Assembly: GCF_037038585.1 (NCBI RefSeq)
Contig: NC_092541.1
Span: forward strand, 1,125,445-1,189,444
Direction: 5' to 3'
Length of the DNA stretch: 64,000 nucleotides
Origin: Patagioenas fasciata
Lineage: Eukaryota > Chordata > Aves > Columbiformes > Columbidae
In this document: one piece after another, positions 11,281 through 27,437 of the stretch
Layout of the letters: every line of letters begins with the position of its first letter
Numbering within the stretch: the stretch's first letter is position 1
Made by a program: the position numbers and the translations under genes
The notes under the pieces: generated by a model
The model's database searches: none
Told to the model about the DNA's origin: nothing
Seen by the model: the letters and a program-made list of their open reading frames with translations, nothing else

Positions 11281-12594
11281 AGTGGGAAGACTAAGAGTTG
11301 ACTTACTACAAACAACAACAGAAGAGTCTATAGCGAGGGCCAGCAGCCCCTCCACACTCCGGGCAAATCCCTGGGAAACCAGCAAGAGACAACATGGCTC
11401 TTAATGTGGAAGCAGGAGAAACAAAAACGAAGTAAAAAAACCAAGAAAAAAAGAAGAGGAGGAGAGAGTTCATTCCATTTGCCACTGTTGTTACAATGAG
11501 GGTAACACAACTATCGAGGTTACTGCACAATGAACGGGTGTAACAGCGAGACCTGGGAAAGCGAGGTTCCTGAAACAAATGATTTCGTGTTCCCTGAATA
11601 CGGGACTTAAGTAGAAATACTATAAATAAGACAATGTTGGGAGCCTGCAGCTTTATGGGCCCACTTGCCAGACACAAAAACTGACGCAACACAACCAGTC
11701 ATTTCCAAAGGGGTTTGTGATGGACCAGGAAACTTTCTGGCGGCCTGAAAGAGCGACCAGGCGCACGCGTGAGCGCGGCCGTCCCAGGGGAAAGGGTCTG
11801 AAATTGTATTGGGGGGGTATCGGCCATCGTCACCCCCCAGCACCGGCTGTCATGGGGAGGGGGGACAGCAGAGCTGGCGGTGACCGAGTCTGGAGACTAT
11901 TGGGACTTTAGGATCGACCTCTGGCCTCTCCCTTCCCTCCACCAGGACAAAAGCACCTTGTGCTGAAGGGGATGTGTGCGAAGTAACGCTGGGTTCAGCC
12001 AAGAAAGCGGCTCTAGTCAAATGGTAAACAGGAGCAGGAGCCACCTGAGCTCAGCCCAGCCAGGCCTAGTTCCAAGCACTGATTTAGGCAGGACTGACAA
12101 GGGAGACCGATGAGAGGGAGCTGGGAACGCAGAGCAGAGCGCTCAGCGGCACCAGAGCCGGCACAGATGGGGCAGGTTCCCCTCTCTGCAGAGCACCAGC
12201 GGCTGCGAGGCCCAAGTGTGAGCTTCTCCCCCACCGCCTGCGCTTGCTCTCAGGCTTAAGAACCATCTGCCCCATCCCCAGAGACCCCAGTGAAGCCTAT
12301 GGATAAGGGCTTGGCCTCTAGTGCGGTTCCTACTCGGGTAGGAAGAAAGGCGTGAGGAATGTTCCTGTGGGGTGGCCCAAAGCGGCACGGCCTCCTCGTT
12401 ACCAGTTACTAGAGGGAGGGAGAACACCTGAGACCTGAACAAAACCAATCACAAAACTAGGCGAGAATTGCTTTAGTTTAACTAAGAATGCGATACTATT
12501 TCCAGCCAGTTTCCCGTCTCGATAGTCACGTAACAAACCAAGGCAATGACGGTCTTGAGTTGACTGAACAGTTCTCAAGTTCAAACGTTGACAC

Positions 12595-15500
12595 TTAATA
12601 GAGGGTCTCAGCATTGCTGCTCCGAGGCCTCTTGATCTTCTCAATGTTTTTAAGGATCATGTCATGCAAAGTGACCTGCAAACATGAGAGAACAGGACTC
12701 AGACTAGAATTATAGAATGATTTTGGTTGGAAAAGACCCTCAAGATCATAGAGCCCAACTGCTAACCCAACCCTGGCACTAACCCATGTCCCTAAGAACC
12801 TCATCTCGCCCACTGTTCAGCTTTCCCAGCGGTTAAAACAGCAGCACAGCTCAGCCTGGCACCACCATCAACCCCCATGTGCAAACACACACCTTGAGGA
12901 GATTAACGGCCTCTTTCAGCCAGGTTTTACACTAAAAAGAGAAAATTTATCTTTACAGCCCTCAGGAACAGCTTGTTCCACACAGCTTCGGATCACGGAG
13001 GTGGAAGGAGTATTTTGCGCTAGACTCGCGTGAACCCTCAGTTGGGAACACCCGCGGCTCTGGGAAGTGGTGCAGAGGCAGCAGGATGAAAAGGGCGCTC
13101 TCCACGGCTGAGCTCTTTTTCACTTACGTATTGATTCCTCAGCTCTGAAATGATCAGGCGCAGACTGATGTACTCCTTCTCGTCGATCTCTGTCACCGTG
13201 CGGCGGTAATCCTCCTGCGGACAGCAGAGACGCGGCTGAGCGGCCTGAGCTTGGCTCTGCCTCCCAGACACAAGCGAAGCTCCTTCCGCACAGGAACTCC
13301 CCCTTCCGCCCGCTCTCCTCTAACCACCTGTAACCCCTGTACAATCCCACCTCCTCCCCCAGGACCCTCAGCTCCAAAGGGACAGTGACCAAGTGGCCCA
13401 AAGAGTCCCAAAAAGCAGCAGGGTGTAGCACGTAAACCTTCGCTTCACTGTTTACTTACCACGTGAGGGTACTTAGCTATTTTGGAAACCAACTTTGCTC
13501 TTGTGATATAATATCTGGTAGGAAAAGGGAGAGAATAAAGGTCAGATAAAGAACATCGCGTTCAAGCTGCCTTAGAAGAACTGGAGGACTTTCCCCAAGC
13601 AGTTTCCTTTTCCCAAGAGGATTCCCGCCCAAAAAAAGGAGCCTGTTCTTGCAGGCCTACCTAGAAATCTGGTCCAGGTAGGATGCGGCCTCACTCTCCA
13701 CAGTTCGAAGCTCAGCAACTGTTTCCTCCTGCAGGGAAGACAAGGAAGCCATGAGATTCATGAGACTGCAACACGTCTCAACAGAGCCATGTCAAGCTCA
13801 GGTCTGGGTTTTACAATCTAAACCAAGCCCAGGACTGCAGATGCTGGACTCCATGAATGGAAAGATTCAGAGGAACCCAAGAGATCCGTGTCCCTGGAGC
13901 ACGGTTCCCTCGTTCGGCCGCGGTGCCTCACCTGAATAGAAACACCAAAGTTGTTTCCATCTTCTATCCTGGGGATGAGAAGCTGCACCCACATTTTCAC
14001 CTGTGGTGGAAAGATCACAAGGCTCATCAATTCCAACATCTCCAGAGATGCCTCTCAAAGGTTTTACCAAAAGTCATCGGGTCATTTGCCATGCAATTCC
14101 TGATAAACTGCAGGTCCTTCACGCTCATGCAACACTTCTGAGATTATTTCCTATGTGGCTGGGACGCCACACAAGCGCAGCTGCTCATGGGCAGCTCTCA
14201 GTGTCTGTGACTGTGCAAAGGGTGAAGAGGAGCCTCAAGGAAGGAGTCAGAACAGCAGTCATCGTCCTCCTCCAGCAAGTGAACTACGGAGCTCCTTGAG
14301 GGCTCAGGAAAACATTATTTCCCCCCACCTACCTCCCAGACACTTTTAATCACTGCAATACAAATCCTGCCTTTCCTCCTCTACAGAACAGAGTCACAGA
14401 ATGGTTTGGGTTGAAGGGACCTTAAAGCTCCCCCAGTGCCCCCCCTGCCATGAGCAGGGACATCTTCACCAGCTCAGGGTGCTCAGAGCCCCATCCAGCC
14501 TGGCCTGGGATGTCTCCAGGGATGGTTCATCCACCACCTCTCTGGGTACCTGGGCCAGGCTCTCACCACCCTCAGGGCCAACAATTCCTTCCTCATGTCC
14601 AGCCTGAATCTCCCTACTTTAGTTTCAAACCATCACCCCTTGTCCTATCGTACCAGGCCCTGCAAAAAAAAGTCTGTCCCCATCTTTCTTTTAAGCACAG
14701 AAAGGCCGCAATAAGGTCTCCCCAGAGCTTTCTCTTCTCCAGGCTGAACACCCCAACTCTCTCAGACAACACAGAGGGGCTGCTCCTTCCACCCACAGCA
14801 TCTTTGTTCTCCAGGAGCAAAACCATCCTAAAACCTCCACTCGCTGCAGCGCAACACCCACCGTGTTACACTTCTCAATGAGCAGCCTGATTTCTGGTTT
14901 CACTTTCTCAATGATGTCCACCAGCTGCTGGTTGCTCTTCAGCATCCCGTTGGGCATCACAAACACTTTGGTACCTGAGGACAGAGGAGAAAAACACTTC
15001 ACGTCAGCGACACGTCGCAAAGGTTGCGCCAGGGGATCGGACCGCACGTCCACCCGAGTGTTTTATGTCCTGCCAAGGCCAGCATAGACAGCAAGCCCGG
15101 TTATCGCTAACCTGCGGGGAAGGGGAAGTCTGATGTGGGATAACAGCGATTGCCACAAGGGAAGGAAAAGAAAAACACGGAGATGAAAGCTGGAGAGCTC
15201 CAGGCTGCTGAGATTGGGCACAAAGGACCTTCCCGCTGCACGTGTATGAGCCGGTTCTGCCGCGGCTCAATCCAAAGCCTGGTATCTTCCTCCAGACAAG
15301 GAGGGCTCTCAGCACACAGATCAGCAAGCCAGGCTCAAGCAAGTGCTACTTATGTCTATCAGAGAGGCCCTAATTATGCTTCTAAGAGCCGGAACCTGAC
15401 TCCTCCACAACAGAACATCCGCAGGTCGCAATCTGAGAGGTCTCAGGGACAGGTCTGGACGAGCAGCAGCTGCTGTCAGGACAGGGCAAGTGGGGTGCAG

Positions 15501-17345
15501 GTGATTTCACCCCCTAAGACACGGCGCAGGCAGCAACACAAGAGACGTGGGGACTCTTACCCTGAAAGGTCTCTTCGCGGTCTTCCAGCTTCCTCTTTTT
15601 CATATTGGGCTAAAATATACAAAACGTTTTACTCACAAACTAGTCAGAAGCTGTAACAGTGTTGAAAAGGAAACAAGGAAAACTTTAGAGCCTCTCTGCT
15701 GCGCTCCTGGTTCCTAAATATCCTTCTTTAACAGGAAAGGAGGACTACAGAGCACAGCGTTACCTCTTCCCAGGCTCGAGAGACCAATTCCTAAAGCCTT
15801 TGGGAGAAGCAGGGCCTGGTATTAAATAAGAATCTCCTCCTCCGGCACAGAGCAAGCCATGCAGTTTTAATTAAGAGAAGCAGGGAATCGGAGCCAAGAG
15901 AGAAACCCTACCCCGTCCAGCCCATCGTGGCTGTTGGTGAGAAGAATCGGGTCAGGCACTGGGAGGTTCATGTCCGAATGGATCTGAGTGAGATCGTGAA
16001 TATTCAGGATCGGTTCCTAAAAAAATAAAGCGGATTTGTTATTTAATTACGAACTAATTCCACCAAACACAACGAGATGACAAAAGATTCAGACCTCCCT
16101 CTTATCCAGCCATAAAATAGGGATTAATGACAAAAACAGTCGAACAATAGGCCTGTGAGGAGACCTCCCTCCACCCCAGAGCAGCGCGCGGGATGCAGCC
16201 TGCGATCAAAGCCATCGGCTGTCTGCAGCGCTGGAGTCCCGCAGCATCGCCAAGGACAGCCCGAAGCTGCCGAATGCGTCAGAGAGATAAATGTGGCGAG
16301 TGCACAAAGAAAACTGAAAAAGGAAGCACCCCCTCTAGAGCTAAGAGCACTCCAGTGCACGCAAGGAACAGACCTGCTGCTTCGTGTCTTTGTAAGGAGG
16401 CAACACATGCAAGACAATGCACAGGACGAGACCTGCCAGGTTGCTTTCAACACGCAGCTTGAAAAGGAAAAAGGATCCAGAGTGCAATGTCAACCTTACC
16501 TTGAGGAACCCATCGAGTTCCAACAGCTTCTTTGGGAAAAAGTTTGCCACCAGGTCTTCAGCCTGAGAGAGAAAGAACAGAGGACGGTGTGAAAAAACGG
16601 TGTGAGGGTCCTGTTAGTGGGCAACAACACCAGGGAAACCAGCTGCGCAAAGGCAGGAAACACGAGAGAACACAAGTTGCGGCGATCGCCAGGGTAAACC
16701 GAGGTGAGAAGACACCAGGAGGGATGTGAGGGACAGGTGGCTGCTGCTCTGAGCGCTGTGGGCCTGCCAGGAGAGGCTCAAATGACCCTCAGGACTGTCA
16801 GAAAAACCCTATCGCTCCTGGGCAGCGGCAGAGACACTCACCTCGCTGGTGATGCGCTCCCTGAAGGAGTCAACCTGCAGAAGGGACAAAGAAACAGTTC
16901 AGAGCCGCTGCGGGGATGCGGGGCTCAGCAAAACCGAGCTCTGCACCCTGCGCCGGGGAGCTCGGCTCCAGCCCGAGCCCCGGGGCGCTCCAGGGGCAGC
17001 TCCGCCCCCGAGAGCCGTCTGGGGGGCCCGCCCGCCCGCCTCGCCCGCGCTCCAGGCCGCGCCAGCCGGGCGAGGGAAGGCGCGGGGAACCGGGAACCGA
17101 GCAGCACCCGCTCGGGCCGAGGAGGATCCGCCGCACCCCGGGGAGCGCTCGGCGGCGGCCGCGGAGAAGCCCCGTCCCCACCCACGGAGCGGCGCTACCG
17201 GTGTGTGGAGCGCTGCGGGGGGACACAAACCGGGCGGGCGGCCTCACAACCAACGGCCGGGCCGCAACGGCGCCGCGGCCTGAGCCGGCGGGGCGGGTCG
17301 CACCTTGAGCTTCACCTCCGGGTCCACCTTGAGCAGCGAGGCCAT
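12595..17345 (-). CDS. PSME3: Proteasome activator subunit 3 (REG gamma / PA28 gamma)
   Basis: Forms the nuclear heptameric 11S cap that opens the 20S proteasome for ATP- and ubiquitin-independent degradation. Eleven coding exons: 17345-17304, 16874-16842, 16562-16500, 16016-15912, 15609-15561, 14974-14862, 14000-13932, 13728-13661, 13514-13460, 13214-13128, 12675-12595. They sum to exactly 254 codons plus stop, the human length. Exons read MASLLKVDPEVKLK, then the N-terminal helix, the proline-rich linker with the basic NLS-like KKRKLEDREE, and the helices with the activation-loop region around KCNTVKMWVQLLIPRI. The C-terminus ends SSNAETLY, the 20S-docking tail. Compared with human from memory, the main change is in the linker (GPNMKKRKLED vs GPTYKKRRLDE). 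The start lies in a CpG-rich promoter shared with divergent BECN1. Identification is certain. Confidence 0.97.
12706..12815 (-). mobile_element. CR1 LINE 3' terminal fragment in PSME3 intron 10
   Basis: Short copy starting with attatagaatgattttggtt and ending near catctcgccc. It contains only the last ~110 bp of a CR1 and lies 30 bp upstream of PSME3's last coding exon, in the same orientation as the gene. Confidence 0.8.
14391..14815 (-). mobile_element. CR1 LINE 3' fragment in PSME3 intron 6
   Basis: Starts agagtcacagaatggtttgg and includes catgagcagggacatcttca and the gtttcaaaccatcacccctt segment. It belongs to the same subfamily as the copies at 3289 (opposite strand) and 63806. It ends within ~50 bp of the PSME3 exon 6 donor. 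Confidence 0.88.
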
Positions 17346-18101
17346 GGCGGCGGGTCCGGGTGGGTCGGGGTCGCTCCGGGTCTGGCAGTTCCCGCGGGGC
17401 CGCCTGCGCCGCCGCGCCCCCCGCTCCTCTCACACACACACACGGACCGGCGCCGCCGCCACCGGAAGTGACCTCACGCCGCGCGCCCGCCAATGCCGCG
17501 CGCCCCCCCGCGTGACTCCGCGCGCACGCGCCGCCGGGTCCTGGCCGCTTCACACACACGCTCACACTCACACACACGCACACTCAGTTGAAACGAAGAT
17601 ATAAACTTAACACGGAATCAATTACAGTGTTAAACGGCGGTCTTTATTTTACCAGCGCTGGGGATACGTGCTTATAATTCACACAATTATTGCATGTGCA
17701 TCACGATTTTTGAAAAATTTGACATTATACTAAGAAATAATGGGTGATGCTGGGTATAATTGTTTAGTTTCTTACTTGTACCTATTAATTATGAAATCTA
17801 AGCTGAGCACTCTGCTTCTGAACGATGCATCGCTTCATCTTCTGTCTCCCTCTTGCGCAGAAGGATCGAAAACGCAAAGAATATCCCCCCGTCTAAAACT
17901 TGGGAAATATCGCTCGTTTTGCAGGTGGTCGCAAAACATTTATGTTAATTGGTTACGTTAATTTGGCAGCTTCACAACGATGTGGGGGGGATGGTGGGCG
18001 CTGCCCTATCGCCCTGCTAGGACCGTGCCCCCCCCCCCCGGCCCCGGTGTGTGCGTCATTTCCGGTGCGCGGCCATGGCGGAGCGGGCGCGGGGCTGAGC
18101 G
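17346..18101. promoter_or_regulatory. Divergent CpG-rich promoter region of PSME3 and BECN1
   Basis: The 756 bp between the two start codons are divergent in orientation. Both ends are very GC/CpG-rich (17346-17550 and 18000-18101), while the middle (about 17590-17960) is AT-rich. CA/CT-rich dinucleotide tracts occur at 17431-17443 and 17551-17586. The arrangement implies two TATA-less promoters back to back. Transcription start sites cannot be placed from sequence alone. Confidence 0.6.
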
Positions 18102-22550
<4,449 letters not shown>

Positions 22551-22676
22551 CCATGTAAAGAACTTGTCCTGGCAGCTGTAGAACATCTGCATTTTGTTGG
22601 AGAAAGTAAAAAATCAAGATGTCTTTTAATATTAACCAGTACAAAATGTTTACAATACCAAAAATCCACAAGACAC

Positions 22677-22682
22677 TTTATT
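22677..22682 (-). terminator. Candidate polyadenylation signal of CNTD1
   Basis: AATAAA on the minus strand ~640 bp past the CNTD1 stop. If used, the CNTD1 3' UTR would run into the BECN1 3' UTR from the other side. Confidence 0.35.
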
Positions 22683-22753
22683 TAAAATACCGTTACTACA
22701 AGTAGTGTATAGAAAAGCAATATGTAAAGTTATATCATTGAGCTGAACAGAAT

Positions 22754-22759
22754 AATAAA
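22754..22759 (+). terminator. Candidate polyadenylation signal of BECN1
   Basis: AATAAA on the plus strand about 200 bp after the BECN1 stop, in AT-rich sequence. Further AATAAA copies near 22966 and 23109 are possible alternatives. Confidence 0.5.
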
Positions 22760-23323
22760 AAAAATCAGCTATTGAACAGATGCTAAACTGGTACTTTTGG
22801 GGTTTATAGATGCGTATAAACTGCTGTTGAACTTAAAACACCAGTACTTCGGTTCTGTTACACCTTAAAACACAGGTTAGGAAAGCAAAACGTGACAAAT
22901 GCGGAGAATAATGTGGAATAACTCACGGGAGTTCTGCTTGGTCATTAAAGACGGTTTGAAATAAAATCTTTCCTAAGTCACATCAGCACTTCTTTGTGCC
23001 CCTGAACTTGAGGAGGTTTGACACTGTTGAAAATCCTGTAGCTACAATGACATTAACTCTTTGTAACGCTTCCTGCAGCCTGTTCTTGCACTGAGCTGCA
23101 CAGAGTGAATAATAAAAACACTATTCTACACAAAAATTGCTTTCATTCAGCATCCTGAAAGGATGAGCTTTTCTAATTAACACCTAACGTGAAATATCAC
23201 AGAATGCCTGGTGTTCAAAACCGAAAGTAAACCCAAGTTGTGCAGGATCAGGGAAAAGGGACCGTTAGCAGCAGTATGACAGTTTGCTGCTGCCACACGA
23301 GCACCTGGCTGTTGAAGATAATT

Positions 23324-26161
23324 CTATTTAAGACGCAAAATTCTGTTCTCTGGAGCTCTTGTCCCGCGGTGCTGCCTCGGAGTGGTGCCGCCGAGGACGT
23401 GCGTCAGCACCGCGTAAGAGAATTCTAAGATACTTTGTGAAGTTATGCCAGTGACAGAGTTTAAATGCTCCACAACCTTCAAAATAAATGAAGATACTTC
23501 TTTACAGCACTTAATTTACAGATGTGCTTCTAAACCCAAGTCTAATGGGAGTAATCAGAATCATTTTGGTTGGAAAAGACCTTTAAGATCAGAGACCAAC
23601 TGTTCCCCACCCTGGCACTAAATAGTTTCCGTGAGAACCTCATCTATGTGTATTTTCACCCCCTCCAGGGATGGTGACTCCAGCACTGCACTGGGCAGCC
23701 TGTTCCAATGCCCCACAGCCCTTTGGGGGATAAATTGTTCCCCAGATCCAACCTCAACCTCCCCTGGTACAACTTGAGGCCGTTTCCTCGCTGAACCCCC
23801 CAGGTCCCTCTACCTGCTTCCAGTGCCCAGGGTGGAGTACAAACACACTCGTGCTGATGATTCCAACAGCCAAGAGCATTGAATCTTCCTTTACTGTCAA
23901 AAACTTGGATCTGCAGAAGTAAAAGCATCTTTCTGGTGTAAAACAGTGCTACTTTTACACTTCAAAACCACCTGTTTCTGGAATTGCTGCACAGCCTATG
24001 GACACACTGGCTCATTCAGTCCACATAAGGCATGATTAACTGATAGTGGTAAAGCTGGATTTTTATGATTAAGTTAAACACTTTCCTAACTCACCCGTAA
24101 AGCTAACGTAAAGTACGTTGCTTTGAACAGGTGAACAATAAATAACACTTAAAAAACCCCAAATTAGATTATGTTAAAACTTGCTTAAAAAAAAAAAAAA
24201 GGCATAATTGGAATTATGCAGCTATTTCATATTTTTTTCAGGGTTTTAATTTCAAATAGTTATTTTGAGGAATAGTGACATAAACCACTTACACCTGCAG
24301 CTTGTTTGGTGTCGGATTTTCGATGGCGACCTTCAACAGTGTGTCGTAGATGGTGTCTCTCATGAGGTAGGAGAAGTCCAGCAGCTGGATACACATGAAA
24401 TGCAATGGTTGTGCAGGAAGCAAACAGCCGTTGTGGCCTGGCACAGAGATCAGATACGCGCTTCGAGTCATTAAACCGAATTAGAACGAAGCGTTAAGAT
24501 ATTTTAAGAGAGGGATGAAGATTCCGGGTCACAACTGCCCTTTGTTTCTCTATCTTGGAATAATTTAACTCATTCTGAAATTCAGGTTGTCTCTGGGCAA
24601 AGAAAACAGTTGATTCATTGGAGAGAGTGTGGCTTTACACCACAGTTTGGAGGTTTTAAACCCTTTAATCTTTTACTGAATGAGTCACGACTGGCTGCCC
24701 ACCAACATACATCCGATTCTATTAAGGACAAAGTTCTCATCCAAAAACTCACACCCCGGACACTCAAAAGTTTCATTTGCCTTCACAGGATACAAAAATC
24801 TGTAATACATTTTGGTTCTGATCAGTAATAGCTCTCATGCCTTAAAAAAAATCCCTTTTCCATTCTCTTCTACTAATTCTTACCTAAAACCTCCAGGAGC
24901 AATTCCACGTAAGCCAGAGGGGTCGACACGTTGATCTGGAAGCGCAGAGTTTTCAAAACCGCAAGCTCCGACTCCAGCAGTTCCTGCTTGGTGTACGAGT
25001 ATTTTAGGGATTGCAGAAATTTCAAAGCTGTGTCACTGTTTACTACCTTAAGAGGGAAAAAAAAAAGACAAATTATCTTCCATGCAATGAAGCCTGTACT
25101 TTTTTTCCCCCTGGGAACATTTCCTGAGAAATTGTTACTTGATGAGTGACAATCTGCCCTAAATGGAAAAAGCTTAGGTCTCCATTTCAATATACTTTGT
25201 GTTTCACTATCATTTGTGTCTTTCAAGGAGGAAATCTAGTATTTAACAGAGATTAACGTACTATGTAACATCCCATTGCTAAAAAACATTGTAAGAAAAG
25301 GTTTCACTGGCTTACATTGTAGTGTAAGGAAAGTTTGCTGGCGAGCTGAACGCACGACACGAGCCGCAGGACAAAGGTGTCGCGGATCTGATCCTGCAGA
25401 GAGCGGCAGGTGCTGCCATGTCCTTGGTCACGGCTTTTAACCTTCCCTCCAGAGGAGATTTGTTCTATTTGCTTCATCATAAACCTGCAAAACCCACAAC
25501 GGCTCAGAAAACAGTTCTTTTCTGCTATGAAAACAAAGAAAAGTGATTCTGCATGTACTTGGAATATACAGGTAACTGTTAATTTGCATTAAATTATTAG
25601 AGGCAAAGCTCTAGACACACACAAAAATATGTCATACGTTGCTTGAATGAGTGGTATAGAGTGCATATAGTGGAGAGAAATGAGAAATGCACTGAACATC
25701 AGGGCATTTATTACCTTTCGAGCAACTCCACCGCTTGGTACCGCACTGATTGGTCCAAGTGCCATTTTTCAGACAAAAGGAATATAAATTCTGGAGGAAA
25801 AAAAGTGCAACAGTCATGCACTCCAGTCACCTGAAGCTATTACACAGCTGTTAACAGCACAGGAAATAATTATGCAGCTGTTGACTGTCCCAGGAGTTAA
25901 TTACACAGCTATTAACCATCTCAGGAATTAGTTACACAGCTGTTAATGACCCCAGGAGTCAGCTGTAGCTGATAAAAACAAAGTCTCACCCACTATCTGT
26001 GCCTCTTTGAAGCACCCGGCCTGATCAGACAGCTCGCTCAGGTACTGCTCGTTTTCCGTGGCCAAATGGATCAGCGTATCCTCAATGATCTCAGGAGCCA
26101 CCTCACCAAAAATGGGGCCTGAGTCCCCACACCAGGACCCCGCCCGCACCGGGGACCCCAT
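23324..26161 (-). CDS. CNTD1: Cyclin N-terminal domain-containing protein 1
   Basis: Cyclin-like protein needed in mammals for crossover maturation in meiotic prophase, and related to worm COSA-1. Seven coding exons: 26161-25990, 25790-25715, 25484-25316, 25046-24884, 24437-24293, 23910-23814, 23476-23324, giving 324 aa (human 330) with continuous phase. Conserved blocks are EIIEDTLIHLA, the cyclin box FIFLLSEKWHLDQSVRYQAVELLER, LRLVSCVQLASKLSL, KQELLESELAVLKTL and TPLAYVELLLEVLG; near the end come VKEDSMLLAVGII and EFSYAVLTHVLGG. The exon 5 donor must be at 24292 (cagGT|GTAAGT) and not 3 bp earlier for the frame to hold. The exon 6 donor abuts a CR1 element. The start sits 346 bp from divergent COA3. 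The C-terminal ~20 residues diverge from human. Identification is firm. Confidence 0.93.
23558..23810 (-). mobile_element. CR1 LINE 3' fragment abutting the CNTD1 exon 6 donor
   Basis: Runs from cagaatcattttggttgg to the gagggacctggggggttcag block, which starts at intron position +4 of CNTD1 intron 6. It is in the same orientation as the gene. A deletion inside it joins gttcagc directly to gaggaaacgg, so the element is shorter than its relatives. Confidence 0.9.
25838..25975. repeat. Short tandem repeat in CNTD1 intron 1
   Basis: About four imperfect copies of a ~36-bp unit containing ttacacagctgttaa and ccaggagtta. Each copy carries an acagct core and several a full CAGCTG E-box. Adjacent to exon 1. 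Confidence 0.75.
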
Positions 26162-26507
26162 GGGGCAGCTCGGAGGCCTTAAGGACGATAATTAGTCCAC
26201 TAAGGTCCACAGAGTTTTGTCCCCGCCGTTGGGAAAGACCCCGGGAGGCCTCAGAGGAACCGGAGCCCACGGAGCCCGCGACCCCTCAGCGCTGAGGCCG
26301 CTCCCGAGTGCGGCCCCGCCTCAGCGCCTTCCCGGTCACGGGACCGCGCTCCGCCAATCAGAGCGCGCCTCTTCCGCGGCCACACGCCGGGCTGCAGCCA
26401 ATCACTCGACGCCCCTCTCTCCTGCGTCGCCCTCTCGCTTGGTCAGCCCTCCTCGCCGGATGTGACGTCGCCGCGCGGCGCGGAAGCGGCGGGGCCGGGA
26501 GGGGAAG
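26162..26507. promoter_or_regulatory. Bidirectional promoter of CNTD1 and COA3
   Basis: The 346 bp separate two divergent start codons. The COA3-proximal part is CpG-rich and holds two CCAAT boxes (gccaatcagagcg near 26354 and agccaatcac near 26397). No TATA box is seen. Two CCAAT boxes about 43 bp apart suggest NF-Y-type promoter architecture; this is inference. Confidence 0.65.
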
Positions 26508-26910
26508 ATGGCGGCGCCGCGGGAGTCGGGCGGGGAAGCGGCGTTCGCGCAGCGCATCGACCCCGCGCGGGAGCCGGGGCTGAGCCCCGAGCAGCGGCTC
26601 CTTATGGCGCAGGTGGAGCGCGCCCAGCGCCAGCGGGCCCTGCAGCGCCGGCTCCGCGGCCGCAACGTGCTGCTGGCGCTCGGCATCGGCGCGGTGGCCT
26701 TGGGCATCTGTATCCTGCGGGGAGCGGGGCCGGGCCGGGCCGGGCCGGGCCGGGGCGGGTGGGCCGCGCCCGTTGTTTTCCTTAACGGCTCCCGTAGACG
26801 GCTACACCTTCTACTCGGTGTCGCAGGAGCGGTTCCTGGACGAGCTGGAGCAGGAGGCGGAGGCGGCGCGGGCGCGGGCCCGGGCGCGGGCGGAGGGAGC
26901 GGCGAGTTGA
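26508..26910 (+). CDS. COA3: Cytochrome c oxidase assembly factor 3 (CCDC56/MITRAC12)
   Basis: Small inner-membrane protein that stabilises newly made COX1 during complex IV assembly in mitochondria. Two exons, 26508-26709 and 26798-26910, give 104 aa (human 106). Diagnostic segments are FAQRIDP, the basic run before a single transmembrane helix ([15 protein letters not shown]), then [16 protein letters not shown] and an Ala/Arg-rich tail. The exon junction falls inside the transmembrane/YTFYS transition, as expected. The only intron is 88 bp and mostly G+C with a ccgggccggg repeat. AATAAA lies at 27135-27140. The gene is convergent with WNK4. Confidence 0.95.
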
Positions 26911-27134
26911 GCCCGGAGGGACCGGACCCGGGAGCGAGTTACGGGCCTGGGGCACAGGGGAACGGCCCGGGCACGGGGCAGCAGCCCTTGCGGGACTCGG
27001 GGCCTGCGCAGGGCTCGGTGCGGCCTGGGGGGGGTGTGGGGGTCCCCCTGCGGGCAGGGCCCCCTCCCCGAAAGCAGCCGCTTTTCTGCGGGAGAGCAGC
27101 AAGGACTCGCTCCTGGGTGCCCATCACCTCCCCC

Positions 27135-27140
27135 AATAAA
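27135..27140 (+). terminator. Polyadenylation signal of COA3
   Basis: AATAAA about 225 bp after the COA3 stop, the only canonical signal on this strand before the convergent WNK4 3' end. Confidence 0.65.
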
Positions 27141-27329
27141 CACCCTGTCTGGAGACAACATCAGCAGCTGTTGGTAAAGCAGCTGGTGGCCCAGCTCTGG
27201 ATCTTCCTTCCCCACTCGGGTGTGCAGGGATCGGGCAATTCCCTACGTTGCTGTTCGTCATCTTGGTTTGCTCTTATCACGAGCTGATGGCACGGACCGT
27301 GTCCACAAGCCTTAGGGACACAGTTTAGT

Positions 27330-27395
27330 GCAAGCGTTGGGTTAATGGTTGGACTTGATGACCTTGAGGGTCTTTTCCGACCAAAACGATTCCAA
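27330..27395 (+). mobile_element. CR1 LINE 3' terminal stub
   Basis: Only ~65 bp: gttaatggttggacttgatg, then gagggtcttttccgacca. It lies between the convergent ends of COA3 and WNK4. Confidence 0.8.
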
Positions 27396-27431
27396 GTTCC
27401 GCTGGACAAACACACACAGACCCTGTTGGTA

Positions 27432-27437
27432 TTTAAT
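27432..27437 (-). terminator. Candidate polyadenylation signal of WNK4
   Basis: ATTAAA on the minus strand, ~400 bp past the WNK4 stop and close to the COA3 3' end; no AATAAA was found in between. Confidence 0.4.

Noticed and set aside
16704-17471. 255-codon plus-strand frame near the PSME3 start
   Set aside because: It is antisense to PSME3 exons 1-2 in CpG-rich promoter sequence. No motif, and it ends in the CA repeat.
24293-24295. CNTD1 exon 5 donor at cag|GTGTAA
   Set aside because: Using it breaks the frame in exon 6. The site two bases further on (GT|GTAAGT) restores the conserved KFLTVKEDSMLLAVGII frame and is a better consensus.
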